From assembly GCA_002737275.1 (NCBI GenBank), contig NSIG01000014.1, forward strand, positions 45,356 through 85,810: DNA of 40,455 bases, given 5' to 3'. This DNA comes from Opitutia bacterium. GTDB lineage: Bacteria > Verrucomicrobiota > Verrucomicrobiia > Opitutales > Opitutaceae. A program made the position numbers and the translations under genes. The notes under the pieces were generated by a model, which ran no database searches, was not told the DNA's origin, and was given only the letters and a program-made list of their open reading frames with translations. How positions within the stretch are numbered: the stretch's first letter is position 1; every line of letters starts with the position of its first letter. Shown here piece by piece: positions 22,723 through 30,854 of the stretch.

Positions 22723-24294
22723 ATGAAAATACCTCGCCCGTTCATCGTCCTTGCCCTCGCACTCGCGCTCCTCCCGCCCGCCTGGGCCGAACTCAAGCTC
22801 CCCGCCATCTTCTGCGATCACATGGTCTTGCAGCAAAAGTTGGCCAACCCGGTCTGGGGTTGGGATACCCCCGGCACCACCGTCACCGTCTCGTTCGCCG
22901 GTCAATCCTATGCCGCCACCGCCGGCGCCGATGGGCGTTGGACCATCAAACTCGCCGCCCAATCCGCCAACAAAACCCCTCAAACCCTCACCATCGTTTC
23001 CGGCGCGGCTCGCCTTGAAATCAAAGACGTCCTCATCGGCGAGGTCTGGATGTGCTCTGGCCAGTCCAACATGCAATGGTCCGTCGGGCAGACCTACACC
23101 GGCGACCTCGAAGGCGCCGGCGCTCGCCGCCCGCACTTTCGCATTGTTTCCGTCCCGCAGGTCGGCACGCAGGATTTGAAAACCGATTTCAAGGGCAAGT
23201 GGGAGGTCGCCGATCCCGCCAACGTCAAAGACTTCAGCGCCATCGGCTACATTTACGGCCGCTATCTGCACGATATTCTCGATGTGCCGGTCGGCTTGAT
23301 CGACAACGCTTGGGGCGGATCCGCCGCCGAAGCATGGGTCCGCCGCGAGACCATCGAAAACGATCCGCGCTTTGCCCTCCTCATGGCCAACACCCGCCAA
23401 CGCGAGGCCAACCTGACCTCGGAGAAGAGTAAGGCCGATTTCGCCAAAGCCTTGGCCGACCAGAAAATCGCGGCCGAGAAAGCCAAAGCCGAAAAGAAGT
23501 CCGCCACCAAAGCCCCAGCCGATCCCGCCGCTTGGCTCACCGGCAATGCCCGCCCCGGAAATATCTTTGCCGGCATCGTCAATCCCACCCTCGGCTACGG
23601 CCTGAAGGGCGTCATCTGGTATCAGGGCGAATCCAACGCCGGCCGCGCCTACGAACACGCCGAGTTGTTCCCCTTCCTCATCGAGCAGTGGCGCAAGGAA
23701 CAGGGCCAGGGAGATTTCTCGTTTTACTGGGCGCAACTCGCCGACTTCAAAGCCGAGGCCGCCACGCCCGGCGAGAGTGACTGGGCCGAGCTCCGCGAGA
23801 CGCAGACTAAAACCCTGAGTCTGCCCAACACCGGCCAAGCCGTGATCACCGATCTCGGCGAAGCCCGAGACATCCACCCGCGCAACAAATACGATGTCGC
23901 CTCCCGGCTCGTGCGTTGGGCGCTCGTGAAAGATTACGGCCTGAAGTTCCCCTACCGCAGCCCCGAGTACCAGAGCATGAAGGTCGCCGGCGACAAAATC
24001 GTCGTTACCCTCGATTGCTTCGGCAGCACCCTGCGCGCGTTCGACGTGACTGAGGCCCGCGGCTTCGCGATCTGTGGCGCCGACCGCGTCTGGCGTTGGG
24101 CCGCCGGCAAAATCATCGCCGCGAACCAAGTTGAAGTCTCGCACTCCGAGGTGCCCGCGCCGGTCGCCGTCCGCTACGCCTGGGCCGACAACCCCGTCTG
24201 CAATCTCTTCTCCGCTGACGGACTGCCGGTCACGCCGTTCCGTACCGACGACTTCGAGATGACCACGAAGCCGAAGGCCGCCGCCAAGCTCTAA
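22723..24294 (+). CDS. Exported sialate O-acetylesterase-like esterase (SASA family)
   Basis: The 523-residue protein begins with a signal peptide (MKIPRPFIVLALALALLPPA, cut near WAE). It follows the sialate 9-O-acetylesterase plan: an N-terminal beta domain (LPAIFCDHMVLQQKLANPVW), the nucleophile in CSGQSNMQWSVG, GLIDNAWGGSAAEAWV, KGVIWYQGESNAG, and a C-terminal Asp/His motif in GEARDIHPRNKYDVA. A lysine/alanine-rich insert (about residues 230-270) splits the domain. In Verrucomicrobiota this family commonly deacetylates plant or algal polysaccharides rather than sialic acid, so the true substrate is open. An ATG 18 bases upstream would add six residues; MKIPRP makes the better signal peptide. 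Confidence 0.85.
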   Translation: MKIPRPFIVLALALALLPPAWAELKLPAIFCDHMVLQQKLANPVWGWDTPGTTVTVSFAGQSYAATAGADGRWTIKLAAQSANKTPQTLTIVSGAARLEIKDVLIGEVWMCSGQSNMQWSVGQTYTGDLEGAGARRPHFRIVSVPQVGTQDLKTDFKGKWEVADPANVKDFSAIGYIYGRYLHDILDVPVGLIDNAWGGSAAEAWVRRETIENDPRFALLMANTRQREANLTSEKSKADFAKALADQKIAAEKAKAEKKSATKAPADPAAWLTGNARPGNIFAGIVNPTLGYGLKGVIWYQGESNAGRAYEHAELFPFLIEQWRKEQGQGDFSFYWAQLADFKAEAATPGESDWAELRETQTKTLSLPNTGQAVITDLGEARDIHPRNKYDVASRLVRWALVKDYGLKFPYRSPEYQSMKVAGDKIVVTLDCFGSTLRAFDVTEARGFAICGADRVWRWAAGKIIAANQVEVSHSEVPAPVAVRYAWADNPVCNLFSADGLPVTPFRTDDFEMTTKPKAAAKL

Positions 24295-24305
24295 GCCGGG
24301 TCGAG

Positions 24306-24381
24306 GACGAGGTAGGAGCCCGCTTGCGGGTGATCGTTGCGCTGCCACCGTGAGCTCGCGCGCTCCTGCCTTTACCTCGTC
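24306..24381. repeat. Long palindromic intergenic repeat after the acetylesterase
   Basis: GACGAGGTA at 24306-24314 pairs with TACCTCGTC at 24373-24381, GGAGC with GCTCC inside these, and CCCGC-TT-GCGGG forms an inner hairpin at 24319-24330. The structure resembles a REP/BIME-like unit between two same-strand genes. Confidence 0.75.
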
Positions 24382-24407
24382 ACTGCTCAACGGCGAGCGT
24401 TTATCAC

Positions 24408-25211
24408 ATGCTCCTTCGCCCATTCCTGATTGGGATCGCGGTTAGCTCCAACGCCGTCCTCACCCTTGCCGCCGCCGAATCTTCGCCTGCGGTTGCGACC
24501 CTCCGCGTTCTCACCTACAACATCCACCACGGCGAAGGGGTGGACGGCAAACTCGACCTCGTCCGCCTGGCCGGCGTCATCACCGCCGCCCGCGCCGACG
24601 TCGTCGCGCTCCAAGAGGTTGACCAGAAAACCACGCGCACCGGCGGCGTCGATCAGGCCGCCGAACTTGCCCGGCTCACCGGCCTGCATGTCGCCTACGG
24701 CAAAGCGATTGACTACCAAAGCGGCGCCTACGGCCAAGCCCTGCTCAGCCGCTGGCCGTTGGCTGACTTCACCATTCACCCGCTGCCTAACCCGGCGAAG
24801 GTCGAGCCCCGCATTGCCATCTCTACGATCGTGCGCCCGCCCGGCCAACCCGCGTTCCGCCTCGTCGGCACGCACCTCGATGCCACGCGCGACGACACCG
24901 CCCGCTGGCAACAAGCCGCGCGCCTGATCGAACTCTTCGGCGCCGATGCCACCCCCACGATTCTCATCGGCGATCTCAACGCCCGCCCCGAAACCCGCAT
25001 CATGCAGGCGCTACTCCAACCGTTCACCGATGCCTCCGCCAGCCAGCCGGCGCTCACGAGCCCGGCCGAAAACCCCAGGGCACGGATCGACTTCGTTCTC
25101 TTCCGCCCCGCGACCGCTTGGCGCGTTCTCTCCTCGAGTGTTATCCCCGAAGCCATCGCCTCCGATCACCGGCCGCTGCTGGTGGAGCTGGTTCTGGCTG
25201 CGGCCGACTAG
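24408..25211 (+). CDS. Exported endonuclease/exonuclease/phosphatase-family protein
   Basis: The 267-residue protein has a signal peptide (MLLRPFLIGIAVSSNAVLTL, cut near AAAES) and a complete EEP fold: RVLTYNIHHGEG, ADVVALQEVD with the metal-binding glutamate, LVGTHLDAT, ILIGDLNARPET with the Asp-Asn pair, IDFVLFRP, and the terminal SDHRPLLVEL. The fold includes nucleases, sphingomyelinases and lipid phosphatases. Export points to an extracellular phosphodiester or phosphate-ester substrate, but which one cannot be told. It starts at ATG 24408 after the palindromic repeat and ends with TAG just before the AT-rich rhodopsin leader. Confidence 0.85.
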   Translation: MLLRPFLIGIAVSSNAVLTLAAAESSPAVATLRVLTYNIHHGEGVDGKLDLVRLAGVITAARADVVALQEVDQKTTRTGGVDQAAELARLTGLHVAYGKAIDYQSGAYGQALLSRWPLADFTIHPLPNPAKVEPRIAISTIVRPPGQPAFRLVGTHLDATRDDTARWQQAARLIELFGADATPTILIGDLNARPETRIMQALLQPFTDASASQPALTSPAENPRARIDFVLFRPATAWRVLSSSVIPEAIASDHRPLLVELVLAAAD

Positions 25212-25490
25212 CGATTCAGTTCATTTGTCGTGCAACGCCCTTTCAAACTTTTGAACCGGCCTTAAAATTATTTGGTGACAAACGGTAAATGTTTCAATTC
25301 TGCTTGCGGCCCCTAGCAAGTTTGGCATCGACCCGGTCATCCTAATTCTGTAAATTTTTTGGCAGCCCCTTCGAAATTCGTTTCCCAAAATTCTGTAAAA
25401 ACCCGTTCAACCGTTCAGCCGATAGGCCCAAACGCCCAAGACTCACTTCTATCGCGCCACCGCGAGCTCGTCTCTCAAAAAAATTTCCCC
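25212..25490 (+). promoter_or_regulatory. AT-rich leader of the rhodopsin cassette with repeated AATTCTG
   Basis: This 279-base gap is clearly more AT-rich than neighbouring intergenic DNA. AATTCTG occurs three times at similar spacing (25296-25302, 25344-25350, 25389-25395); the last two extend to AATTCTGTAAA. An inverted repeat TTCAAA-CT-TTTGAA lies at 25242-25255. No unambiguous -35/-10 pair was found. The repeats could be operator half-sites for light, nutrient or redox control, or traces of duplication. Confidence 0.45.
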
Positions 25491-26291
25491 ATGTTAACTA
25501 AATTAAAATCAAAAAAACTTAGGACCCTTTCAGTGGTTCTAATCGGTTTATTATCGTCGAGCAACGCCTTCGCTGCTGCGGGCTCCAACTTAAAATCCGA
25601 CGATTTTGTCGGGGTATCGTTTTGGATGATCTCAATGGCCCTTGTCGCCGCGACCGCCTTCTTCTTCCTCGAAACCCAACGGGTGACGGCGAAGTGGAAG
25701 ACTTCGCTGACGGTGTCCGGTCTGGTCACGATGGTGGCCGCGTGGCACTATTTCTACATGCGCGATGTGTGGGTAGCCACCGGCACTACACCAACGGTTT
25801 ATCGCTACATCGATTGGATTATCACCGTCCCACTGCTGATGGTCGAATTCTATTTGATTCTCTCGGCTATCACTAAAGTCCCGGCCGGTGTGTTTTGGCG
25901 TTTAATGATCGGAACGTTCGTCATGCTCATCGCTGGCTTCATGGGCGAGGCCGGTTACTTAGCTGTCTTGCCTGCATTTATCATCGGTATGGCTGGATGG
26001 GCTTTCATTGTTTGGGAAATTTACGCTGGCGAAGCTGGTAAGATCAACGCGGATTCAGCACCCGCCTCGGTGCAATCAGCCTTTAAGTTGATGCGTGCAA
26101 TTGTGCTTTTTGGTTGGGCAATTTACCCAATCGGTTATTTCCTCGGTTATCTAACCGGTGCCGGTCCGGAGAGCAGCATGAAGATGTTGAACATTGTTTA
26201 TAATCTGGCCGACGTCGTAAACAAGATCGCCTTCGGCGTGATTATTTGGACGGTCGCAGTTTCTGAGTCTGATAAAGCGTCCGCAAAGTAA
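25491..26291 (+). CDS. Proteorhodopsin, light-driven proton pump
   Basis: The 266-residue, seven-helix retinal protein has a signal peptide (about residues 1-29). Key residues by eye alignment to marine green proteorhodopsin are: His86 (PR H75) in AAWHYFYMRDVW; Arg105, proton-acceptor Asp108 (D97), Thr112 (T101) and proton-donor Glu119 (E108) in YRYIDWIITVPLLMVEFYLI; and Schiff-base Lys245 (K231) in YNLADVVNKIAFG. This D-T-E set defines outward proton pumps. Leu116 is at the spectral-tuning position (L105), predicting green absorption. Phe163 (F152) fills the site that is glycine in carotenoid-antenna rhodopsins. ATG 25491 gives the normal leader; upstream in-frame starts are rejected. It is followed by a hairpin and the retinal genes. 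Codons are more AT-rich than in flanking genes. Confidence 0.97.
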   Translation: MLTKLKSKKLRTLSVVLIGLLSSSNAFAAAGSNLKSDDFVGVSFWMISMALVAATAFFFLETQRVTAKWKTSLTVSGLVTMVAAWHYFYMRDVWVATGTTPTVYRYIDWIITVPLLMVEFYLILSAITKVPAGVFWRLMIGTFVMLIAGFMGEAGYLAVLPAFIIGMAGWAFIVWEIYAGEAGKINADSAPASVQSAFKLMRAIVLFGWAIYPIGYFLGYLTGAGPESSMKMLNIVYNLADVVNKIAFGVIIWTVAVSESDKASAK

Positions 26292-26305
26292 TAGGCCCGC
26301 ACAAG

Positions 26306-26353
26306 TTCCGGTCGAAACGCTGCTTCTTTTTGGCGTTCGACCGGAATTTTATC
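26306..26353 (+). terminator. Hairpin with T-run between proteorhodopsin and crtE, probable attenuator
   Basis: TTCCGGTCGAAACGC (26306-26320) pairs with GCGTTCGACCGGAA (26333-26346), 14 base pairs with one bulged A and a 12-base loop, followed directly by TTTTAT. It begins 15 bases after the rhodopsin stop, and crtE starts 11 bases after it. It can stop most transcripts after the opsin gene. Confidence 0.8.
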
Positions 26354-26363
26354 ACCCCCAGTT

Positions 26364-27251
26364 ATGAACGCTCCCATGCAGCTCGCCGAATCGGCTGCGG
26401 ATTTTTCATCCACCGAGCATCTTTTGCGGGTTGAGCGTCTACTGGTGGAGTTAGTCTCTGAATCGACGGCTGCCCATCTTGATTCTTTTGATACCGATCG
26501 CGCGGCCTTGACGCACCTTGCATCCGGCGGCCATCGTGTTCGCGCCAAGCTCGGGCTCGACGCCGGAATTCGGGTGGGACTGTCCCAAGATGATGCTGTT
26601 GTCGTCGGTGCAACGGTGGAGCTCTTGCACAACGCCTCTCTGGTCCACGACGACTTCCACGATGGCGCGATGCTCCGTCGCGGAGTTCCTACAGTTTTAG
26701 CCTCCCACGGTGCAGATGTGGCCGTGCTGACAGGAGATTTGCTCCTCTCGGCGGCCTACGCGGCGATCGCCCAATTTTCCCGACCCGCTGTAATTGCGGA
26801 CATGGTCCGCCTGATTCATCGGCGGACTGCTCAAGTAATCCGTGGCCAATGCGGCGACCTATCGGCTCGCAAGCGACCCGTCACCGAACTAGCCCGCTAT
26901 GAGGCAATCGTTGCTGGCAAATCCGGAGCCTTACTCAGTCTTCCATTGGAACTGGCTTTACTGGGCGCGGGCGTCCGCGATTCGCTTGGTCTGGCCCAAG
27001 AAGCGGCCGAGTCATTTGGCATCGGTTATCAAATCGTCGACGATCTCGAAGATGCGGAAATCGACGGCCCTCTTTCTTTAAACATCTTAAATGTTCTTCA
27101 GATCGAGCACCCTCCGATTGAGGCTGCCCGTCTCGCGCGCCAAATCGGATCACGGCACCTACAATTTGCGATGGATGCAGCTGGCCGACTGCCGCTGGGC
27201 GCTGGCGAATTGCTGGGCAAATTGGCCCGAGTTATGAGTGAGCGTCTGTGA
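26364..27251 (+). CDS. crtE: Geranylgeranyl diphosphate synthase
   Basis: CrtE extends allylic diphosphates with isopentenyl diphosphate to C20 geranylgeranyl diphosphate, the carotenoid precursor. The 295-residue protein has both aspartate-rich motifs, DDFHD (96-100, first DDxxD) and DDLED (226-230) in GIGYQIVDDLED, plus LLHNASLVHDDFHDGAMLRR and TGDLLLSAAY. The usual GGKRxRP near the N-terminus is GGHRVRA here, a departure at a substrate-binding lysine that is shared by some cassette-type prenyl synthases. Location at the head of crtI-crtB-crtY-blh decides the function; product length (C15 or C20) is inferred. It starts 11 bases after the hairpin and ends 18 bases before crtI. Confidence 0.88.
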   Translation: MNAPMQLAESAADFSSTEHLLRVERLLVELVSESTAAHLDSFDTDRAALTHLASGGHRVRAKLGLDAGIRVGLSQDDAVVVGATVELLHNASLVHDDFHDGAMLRRGVPTVLASHGADVAVLTGDLLLSAAYAAIAQFSRPAVIADMVRLIHRRTAQVIRGQCGDLSARKRPVTELARYEAIVAGKSGALLSLPLELALLGAGVRDSLGLAQEAAESFGIGYQIVDDLEDAEIDGPLSLNILNVLQIEHPPIEAARLARQIGSRHLQFAMDAAGRLPLGAGELLGKLARVMSERL

Positions 27252-27269
27252 CGGGTCGGGACACTCCGA

Positions 27270-28745
27270 ATGCAGGCAATTGTCGTCGGGGCCGGTTTCG
27301 GTGGGATCGCCTCGGCGCTGCGCTTACGCGCAAAAGGTTACGAAGTTCGCCTGATTGACCGGTGCGAAATGATCGGTGGGCGGGCTCAGGTCTACGTGCG
27401 GGAGGGCTTCCGCCACGACGCCGGTCCCACGGTGATCACGGCGCCGTTCTTGCTTGAAGAACTGTTCATATTGTTCGGCGAGCGGATGGAGAATTCCCTC
27501 AAATTAGTGCCACTCAAACCGTGGTATCGTTTTGAATTTTCCGATGGCGATCATTTTGATTATGGCGGGACGCTGGAGGATACGCTGGCCGAAATCAGCC
27601 GGATCGAACCGCGCGATCGCGAGGGCTACCTCGCGCTGCTAGCCCATTCCCGCCGTATTTTCGACGTAGGCTTCACCGAGCTTTCCGCTCAGCCATTTGA
27701 TCGGTTCTCGACCATGCTTAAGCAGGTCCCGCGCTTGGTCGGTTTGCGCAATTACGAGACCGTGTGGACCATGGTGAAGCGCCACTTGCATAGCGAGAAA
27801 CTGCGCCAAGCATTTTCAATCCAACCCTTGTTGGTTGGAGGCAATCCGTTTGATACGACCAGCATCTATGGGCTCATTCATTTTCTCGAACGGGCTTACG
27901 GCGTGCACTTCGCGATGGGCGGAACCGGGGCGGTCACGGCTGCACTCCGCGGTTTGATGCAGCGACACGGCATCGAGATTCAACTCAATACCTCGGTTGA
28001 TTCCATCGTTATCGAACAGGGGCGGGCCACGGGCATTTGCTTGGAGAATGGAACGAAACTGGAAGCCGACGTAGTCGTCTCGAATGCCGATGCCGCCCAC
28101 CTCTATCGCGCGATGATTCCTCCGGCGCAGCAGAGTGCCGCGAGCCGGTTGAAACTCGCGGCGGCGCACTATTCAATGGGACTTTTTGTGATCTATTTCG
28201 GGACGACTCGGACTTACCCGGCGGTGGCCCATCACACCGTTTGGATGGGTTCACGTTATCGCGAACTGCTCGTCGATATATTCCATCGTAAAATTCTGGC
28301 GGACGACTTCTCCCTTTATCTGCATCGACCGACCGCAACCGACCCAAGCTTCGCGCCTCCGGGATGCGACAGTTTTTACGTGCTTTGCCCGGTGCCAAAC
28401 CAGCAGGCAAAAATTGATTGGTCAGTCGAAGGACCCCGCTTGTGCAACCGGATTGTAGCGGCGCTTGATCGCACGATTCTGCCGGGATTGACCGCGACCA
28501 TCACCGCGGACTTTTACAAAACACCGGACGATTTCGCCCACGACTACCTGAGCGTGCACGGGGCTGGGTTTTCCGTCGCGCCGTTGTTTCGACAGTCCGC
28601 TTGGTTTCGCTTTCATAATCGGGCCGAAGGCATCCGTAATCTTTACCTGGCCGGTGCCGGAACTCATCCGGGCGCAGGGCTGCCCGGTGTGCTCTGCTCG
28701 GCCAAAGTCGTGGATACGCTCATCCCGGCGGCATCTTCAGCGTGA
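27270..28745 (+). CDS. crtI: Phytoene desaturase (lycopene-forming)
   Basis: CrtI desaturates phytoene to lycopene using FAD at the membrane. The 491-residue protein begins with the dinucleotide-binding VVGAGFGGIASALRLRAKGY and RCEMIGGRAQVYVREGFRHD, then GPTVITAPFLLEELF, PLLVGGNPFDTTSIYGLIHF, YGVHFAMGGTGAVTAALRGL and the C-terminal LYLAGAGTHPGAGLPGVLCS carotenoid-oxidoreductase signature. Length is typical of bacterial CrtI. ATG 27270 puts the Rossmann motif at the N-terminus. Its TGA overlaps the crtB GTG (GTGA), so translation is probably coupled. The number of desaturation steps is inferred as four because a lycopene cyclase follows. Confidence 0.95.
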   Translation: MQAIVVGAGFGGIASALRLRAKGYEVRLIDRCEMIGGRAQVYVREGFRHDAGPTVITAPFLLEELFILFGERMENSLKLVPLKPWYRFEFSDGDHFDYGGTLEDTLAEISRIEPRDREGYLALLAHSRRIFDVGFTELSAQPFDRFSTMLKQVPRLVGLRNYETVWTMVKRHLHSEKLRQAFSIQPLLVGGNPFDTTSIYGLIHFLERAYGVHFAMGGTGAVTAALRGLMQRHGIEIQLNTSVDSIVIEQGRATGICLENGTKLEADVVVSNADAAHLYRAMIPPAQQSAASRLKLAAAHYSMGLFVIYFGTTRTYPAVAHHTVWMGSRYRELLVDIFHRKILADDFSLYLHRPTATDPSFAPPGCDSFYVLCPVPNQQAKIDWSVEGPRLCNRIVAALDRTILPGLTATITADFYKTPDDFAHDYLSVHGAGFSVAPLFRQSAWFRFHNRAEGIRNLYLAGAGTHPGAGLPGVLCSAKVVDTLIPAASSA

Positions 28746-29686
28746 AGCCGGCAACGAACAACGTCGCCCTGGCCACCGCCGAAAACGCGCTGAAGAAGAA
28801 AGGTCGTAGTTTTTATTGGGCGCGACGTCTTCTCGGCCCAGTTCATGCCAGCCGAGCAACTCGCCTCTACGGCTTTTGCCGTCACCTCGACGATCTCGCA
28901 GATGAGGCAACCTCGGTTGCGAGCGCCCGGGTTAAACTGAGTGCGGCCAGCCAAGATATCGCCGCAGGAGTCTCTTCAGATCCAGTGATTCGAGATGGGA
29001 TTGAGCTCATGCAAGAGTGTCGAATTTCCCCAGTAATCGCCGTCGAGTTGGTAAAAGGGCTCCTCTCCGATCTCGATCTCGTGCGCTGCCCAGACGAAGC
29101 GGCCCTGCTCCAATATTGCTACCGGGTGGCCGGAACCGTCGGAGTGATGATGTGCGGCGTGCTCGATGTATCCGATCCGAAGGCGTTCGCCCATGCCATC
29201 GATCTGGGAATTGCCATGCAGTTGACAAATATCTGTCGGGACATCGCGGAGGACGCGGCCGCAAATCGCCGCTACCTTCCCGCGTCTCTCATCGGTGATC
29301 TCGGCCCGGAGGAACTGATCTCGCCCTCCTTGGCGAGCCGACCCCGGCTCCGGCAAGGGGTGGAGACGTTGCTGAATCGTGCGGATCGGCACTACGCCAG
29401 CGGTGAAATGGGGCTGGCTTACCTGCCGCTTCGCGCTCGGAGCGGCATCTTGGTCGCAAGCCGCGTCTATCGCGCGATCGGCACAAGGTTAAGAGCGCAG
29501 GGTTCGATTTTTTGGGAGGGTCGGATTATGGTTTCAGATCGTCGAAAGGCCGGGTTAACCGTCGGCGCCTTGATCAGCGCATCCGGCCAAGGATTTTTTT
29601 GGCGCAAGCCTTTCGGGCATGATGCCAGCCTGCATGATGCACTGTTCGGGCTTCCCTACATCAAACTGGGCCATGCGATCCGATAG
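28742..29686 (+). CDS. crtB: Phytoene synthase
   Basis: CrtB joins two geranylgeranyl diphosphates head-to-head to phytoene. The 314-residue protein has GRSFYWARRLLG, LYGFCRHLDDLADEA (first aspartate-rich motif, about 50-55), LLQYCYRVAGTVGVMMCGVL, and the second motif LTNICRDIAEDAAANRRYLP. The start is GTG at 28742 in a four-base overlap with crtI; no ATG gives a complete N-terminus. It ends in TAG and overlaps crtY by 14 bases. Tight packing supports a single translation-coupled operon. Confidence 0.95.
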   Translation: MKPATNNVALATAENALKKKGRSFYWARRLLGPVHASRATRLYGFCRHLDDLADEATSVASARVKLSAASQDIAAGVSSDPVIRDGIELMQECRISPVIAVELVKGLLSDLDLVRCPDEAALLQYCYRVAGTVGVMMCGVLDVSDPKAFAHAIDLGIAMQLTNICRDIAEDAAANRRYLPASLIGDLGPEELISPSLASRPRLRQGVETLLNRADRHYASGEMGLAYLPLRARSGILVASRVYRAIGTRLRAQGSIFWEGRIMVSDRRKAGLTVGALISASGQGFFWRKPFGHDASLHDALFGLPYIKLGHAIR

Positions 29687-30854
29687 CGATATTGCAATTC
29701 TTGGCGGTGGGTGTGCCGGCTTAAGTCTAGCCATGCGACTCGCAGACTCGGGCGCGGAAGGCCCAAACGTAGTGGTGCTTGAGGGTAGGGCGCTCTATGC
29801 CCCGGACCGGACTTGGTGTTTCTGGGATGATGGAAATGCGCGTCTGCGCCATCTCGTTCAGCATCGTTGGAGCTCGGTCGCGGTCGCAGACCACCGGCGT
29901 CGGGTCACGGTCGACTGTCGCGCAGCGCCTTATCAAATGATACCGGCGGCAGCCTTCTACGCTGCCGCTACCCAGACGATTGCTAGAACTTCTCGGATCG
30001 AACTCGCGATGAACGAGACCGTTATCGCTGAGCCTCAAAAAGAGGATCGTCGCTGGCGAATTGAGACGAGTACCGGCGTGCGATACGCAAAACAGATTAT
30101 TGATACCCGTCCCCAACCGCGGCCTGAGCGTGAATCCGTTATTTTGTGGCAATCCTTCTCGGGCCACGAAGTGACGTGTGACGCGGCTTGCTTCGATCCC
30201 GAATCCGCGACCCTCATGGATTTTTCTTCAAGTCATAAGGGCGAAATCACTTTTCTTTATCTGCTCCCTTTTTCAAAGCACCGCGCGTTGATTGAGGCTA
30301 CCGTCTTCGCGCCCAAGCCACTCGGTCCTAGCGAACTGGCGGACAGGTTAGGAGGCCTCGTTCGCCAGTGTGTGGGTGAAGCGAGTTTTTCCGTGCTGCG
30401 CTCCGAGCATGGCATACTGCCGATGGGCCAAGCCACTCCCGCTCAAAATATGGACGCTACCTTTGTCCGCGCCGGCATGGCTGGGGGCGCTGTGCGCGCG
30501 GCCTCGGGTTTCGCTTTCCAGCGGATTCAACGATGGGCTGAAGACTGCGCCGCCGCGCTGTTGGCCGGACACCCGCCAAGGGCGCATTCCCCGGACCCGT
30601 GGCTTCTTCGGACCATGGACGGCCTCTTTCTTCGCGTTCTTCGGGCGAGACCCGAACTCGCCCCGGACCTTTTTTTCAAACTGTTCGCGATGAAAAACTC
30701 CGGCCATATCATCCGCTTTATGAGCGATTGCCCAACTCTGGCCGACTACGCGGCCATCGTCTCGGTATTACCGGCTGGACCTTTCTTGAGGGAGATCCCA
30801 CGCAGCTTAACGGTTTCATCTCGAAGATCGATTAAGGGCCGTGCCGCCGGATGA
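29673..30854 (+). CDS. crtY: Lycopene beta-cyclase, CrtY type
   Basis: CrtY cyclises both ends of lycopene to give beta-carotene. The 393-residue flavoprotein has an N-terminal dinucleotide motif (DIAILGGGCAGLSLAMRLAD), the diagnostic DRTWCFWDDGN, the YQMIPAAAFYAA segment, QIIDTRP, GEITFLYLLPFSKHRALIEA and the later GILPMGQATP and AGMAGGAVRAASGFAFQRIQ. ATG 29673 (MRSDSDIAIL), within the end of crtB, is chosen because it places the motif at the N-terminus. The in-frame start at 29619 would add residues encoded in the crtB frame. The stop overlaps blh in ATGA. No crtZ or crtW follows, so the product is probably beta-carotene without hydroxy or keto groups. Confidence 0.93.
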   Translation: MRSDSDIAILGGGCAGLSLAMRLADSGAEGPNVVVLEGRALYAPDRTWCFWDDGNARLRHLVQHRWSSVAVADHRRRVTVDCRAAPYQMIPAAAFYAAATQTIARTSRIELAMNETVIAEPQKEDRRWRIETSTGVRYAKQIIDTRPQPRPERESVILWQSFSGHEVTCDAACFDPESATLMDFSSSHKGEITFLYLLPFSKHRALIEATVFAPKPLGPSELADRLGGLVRQCVGEASFSVLRSEHGILPMGQATPAQNMDATFVRAGMAGGAVRAASGFAFQRIQRWAEDCAAALLAGHPPRAHSPDPWLLRTMDGLFLRVLRARPELAPDLFFKLFAMKNSGHIIRFMSDCPTLADYAAIVSVLPAGPFLREIPRSLTVSSRRSIKGRAAG

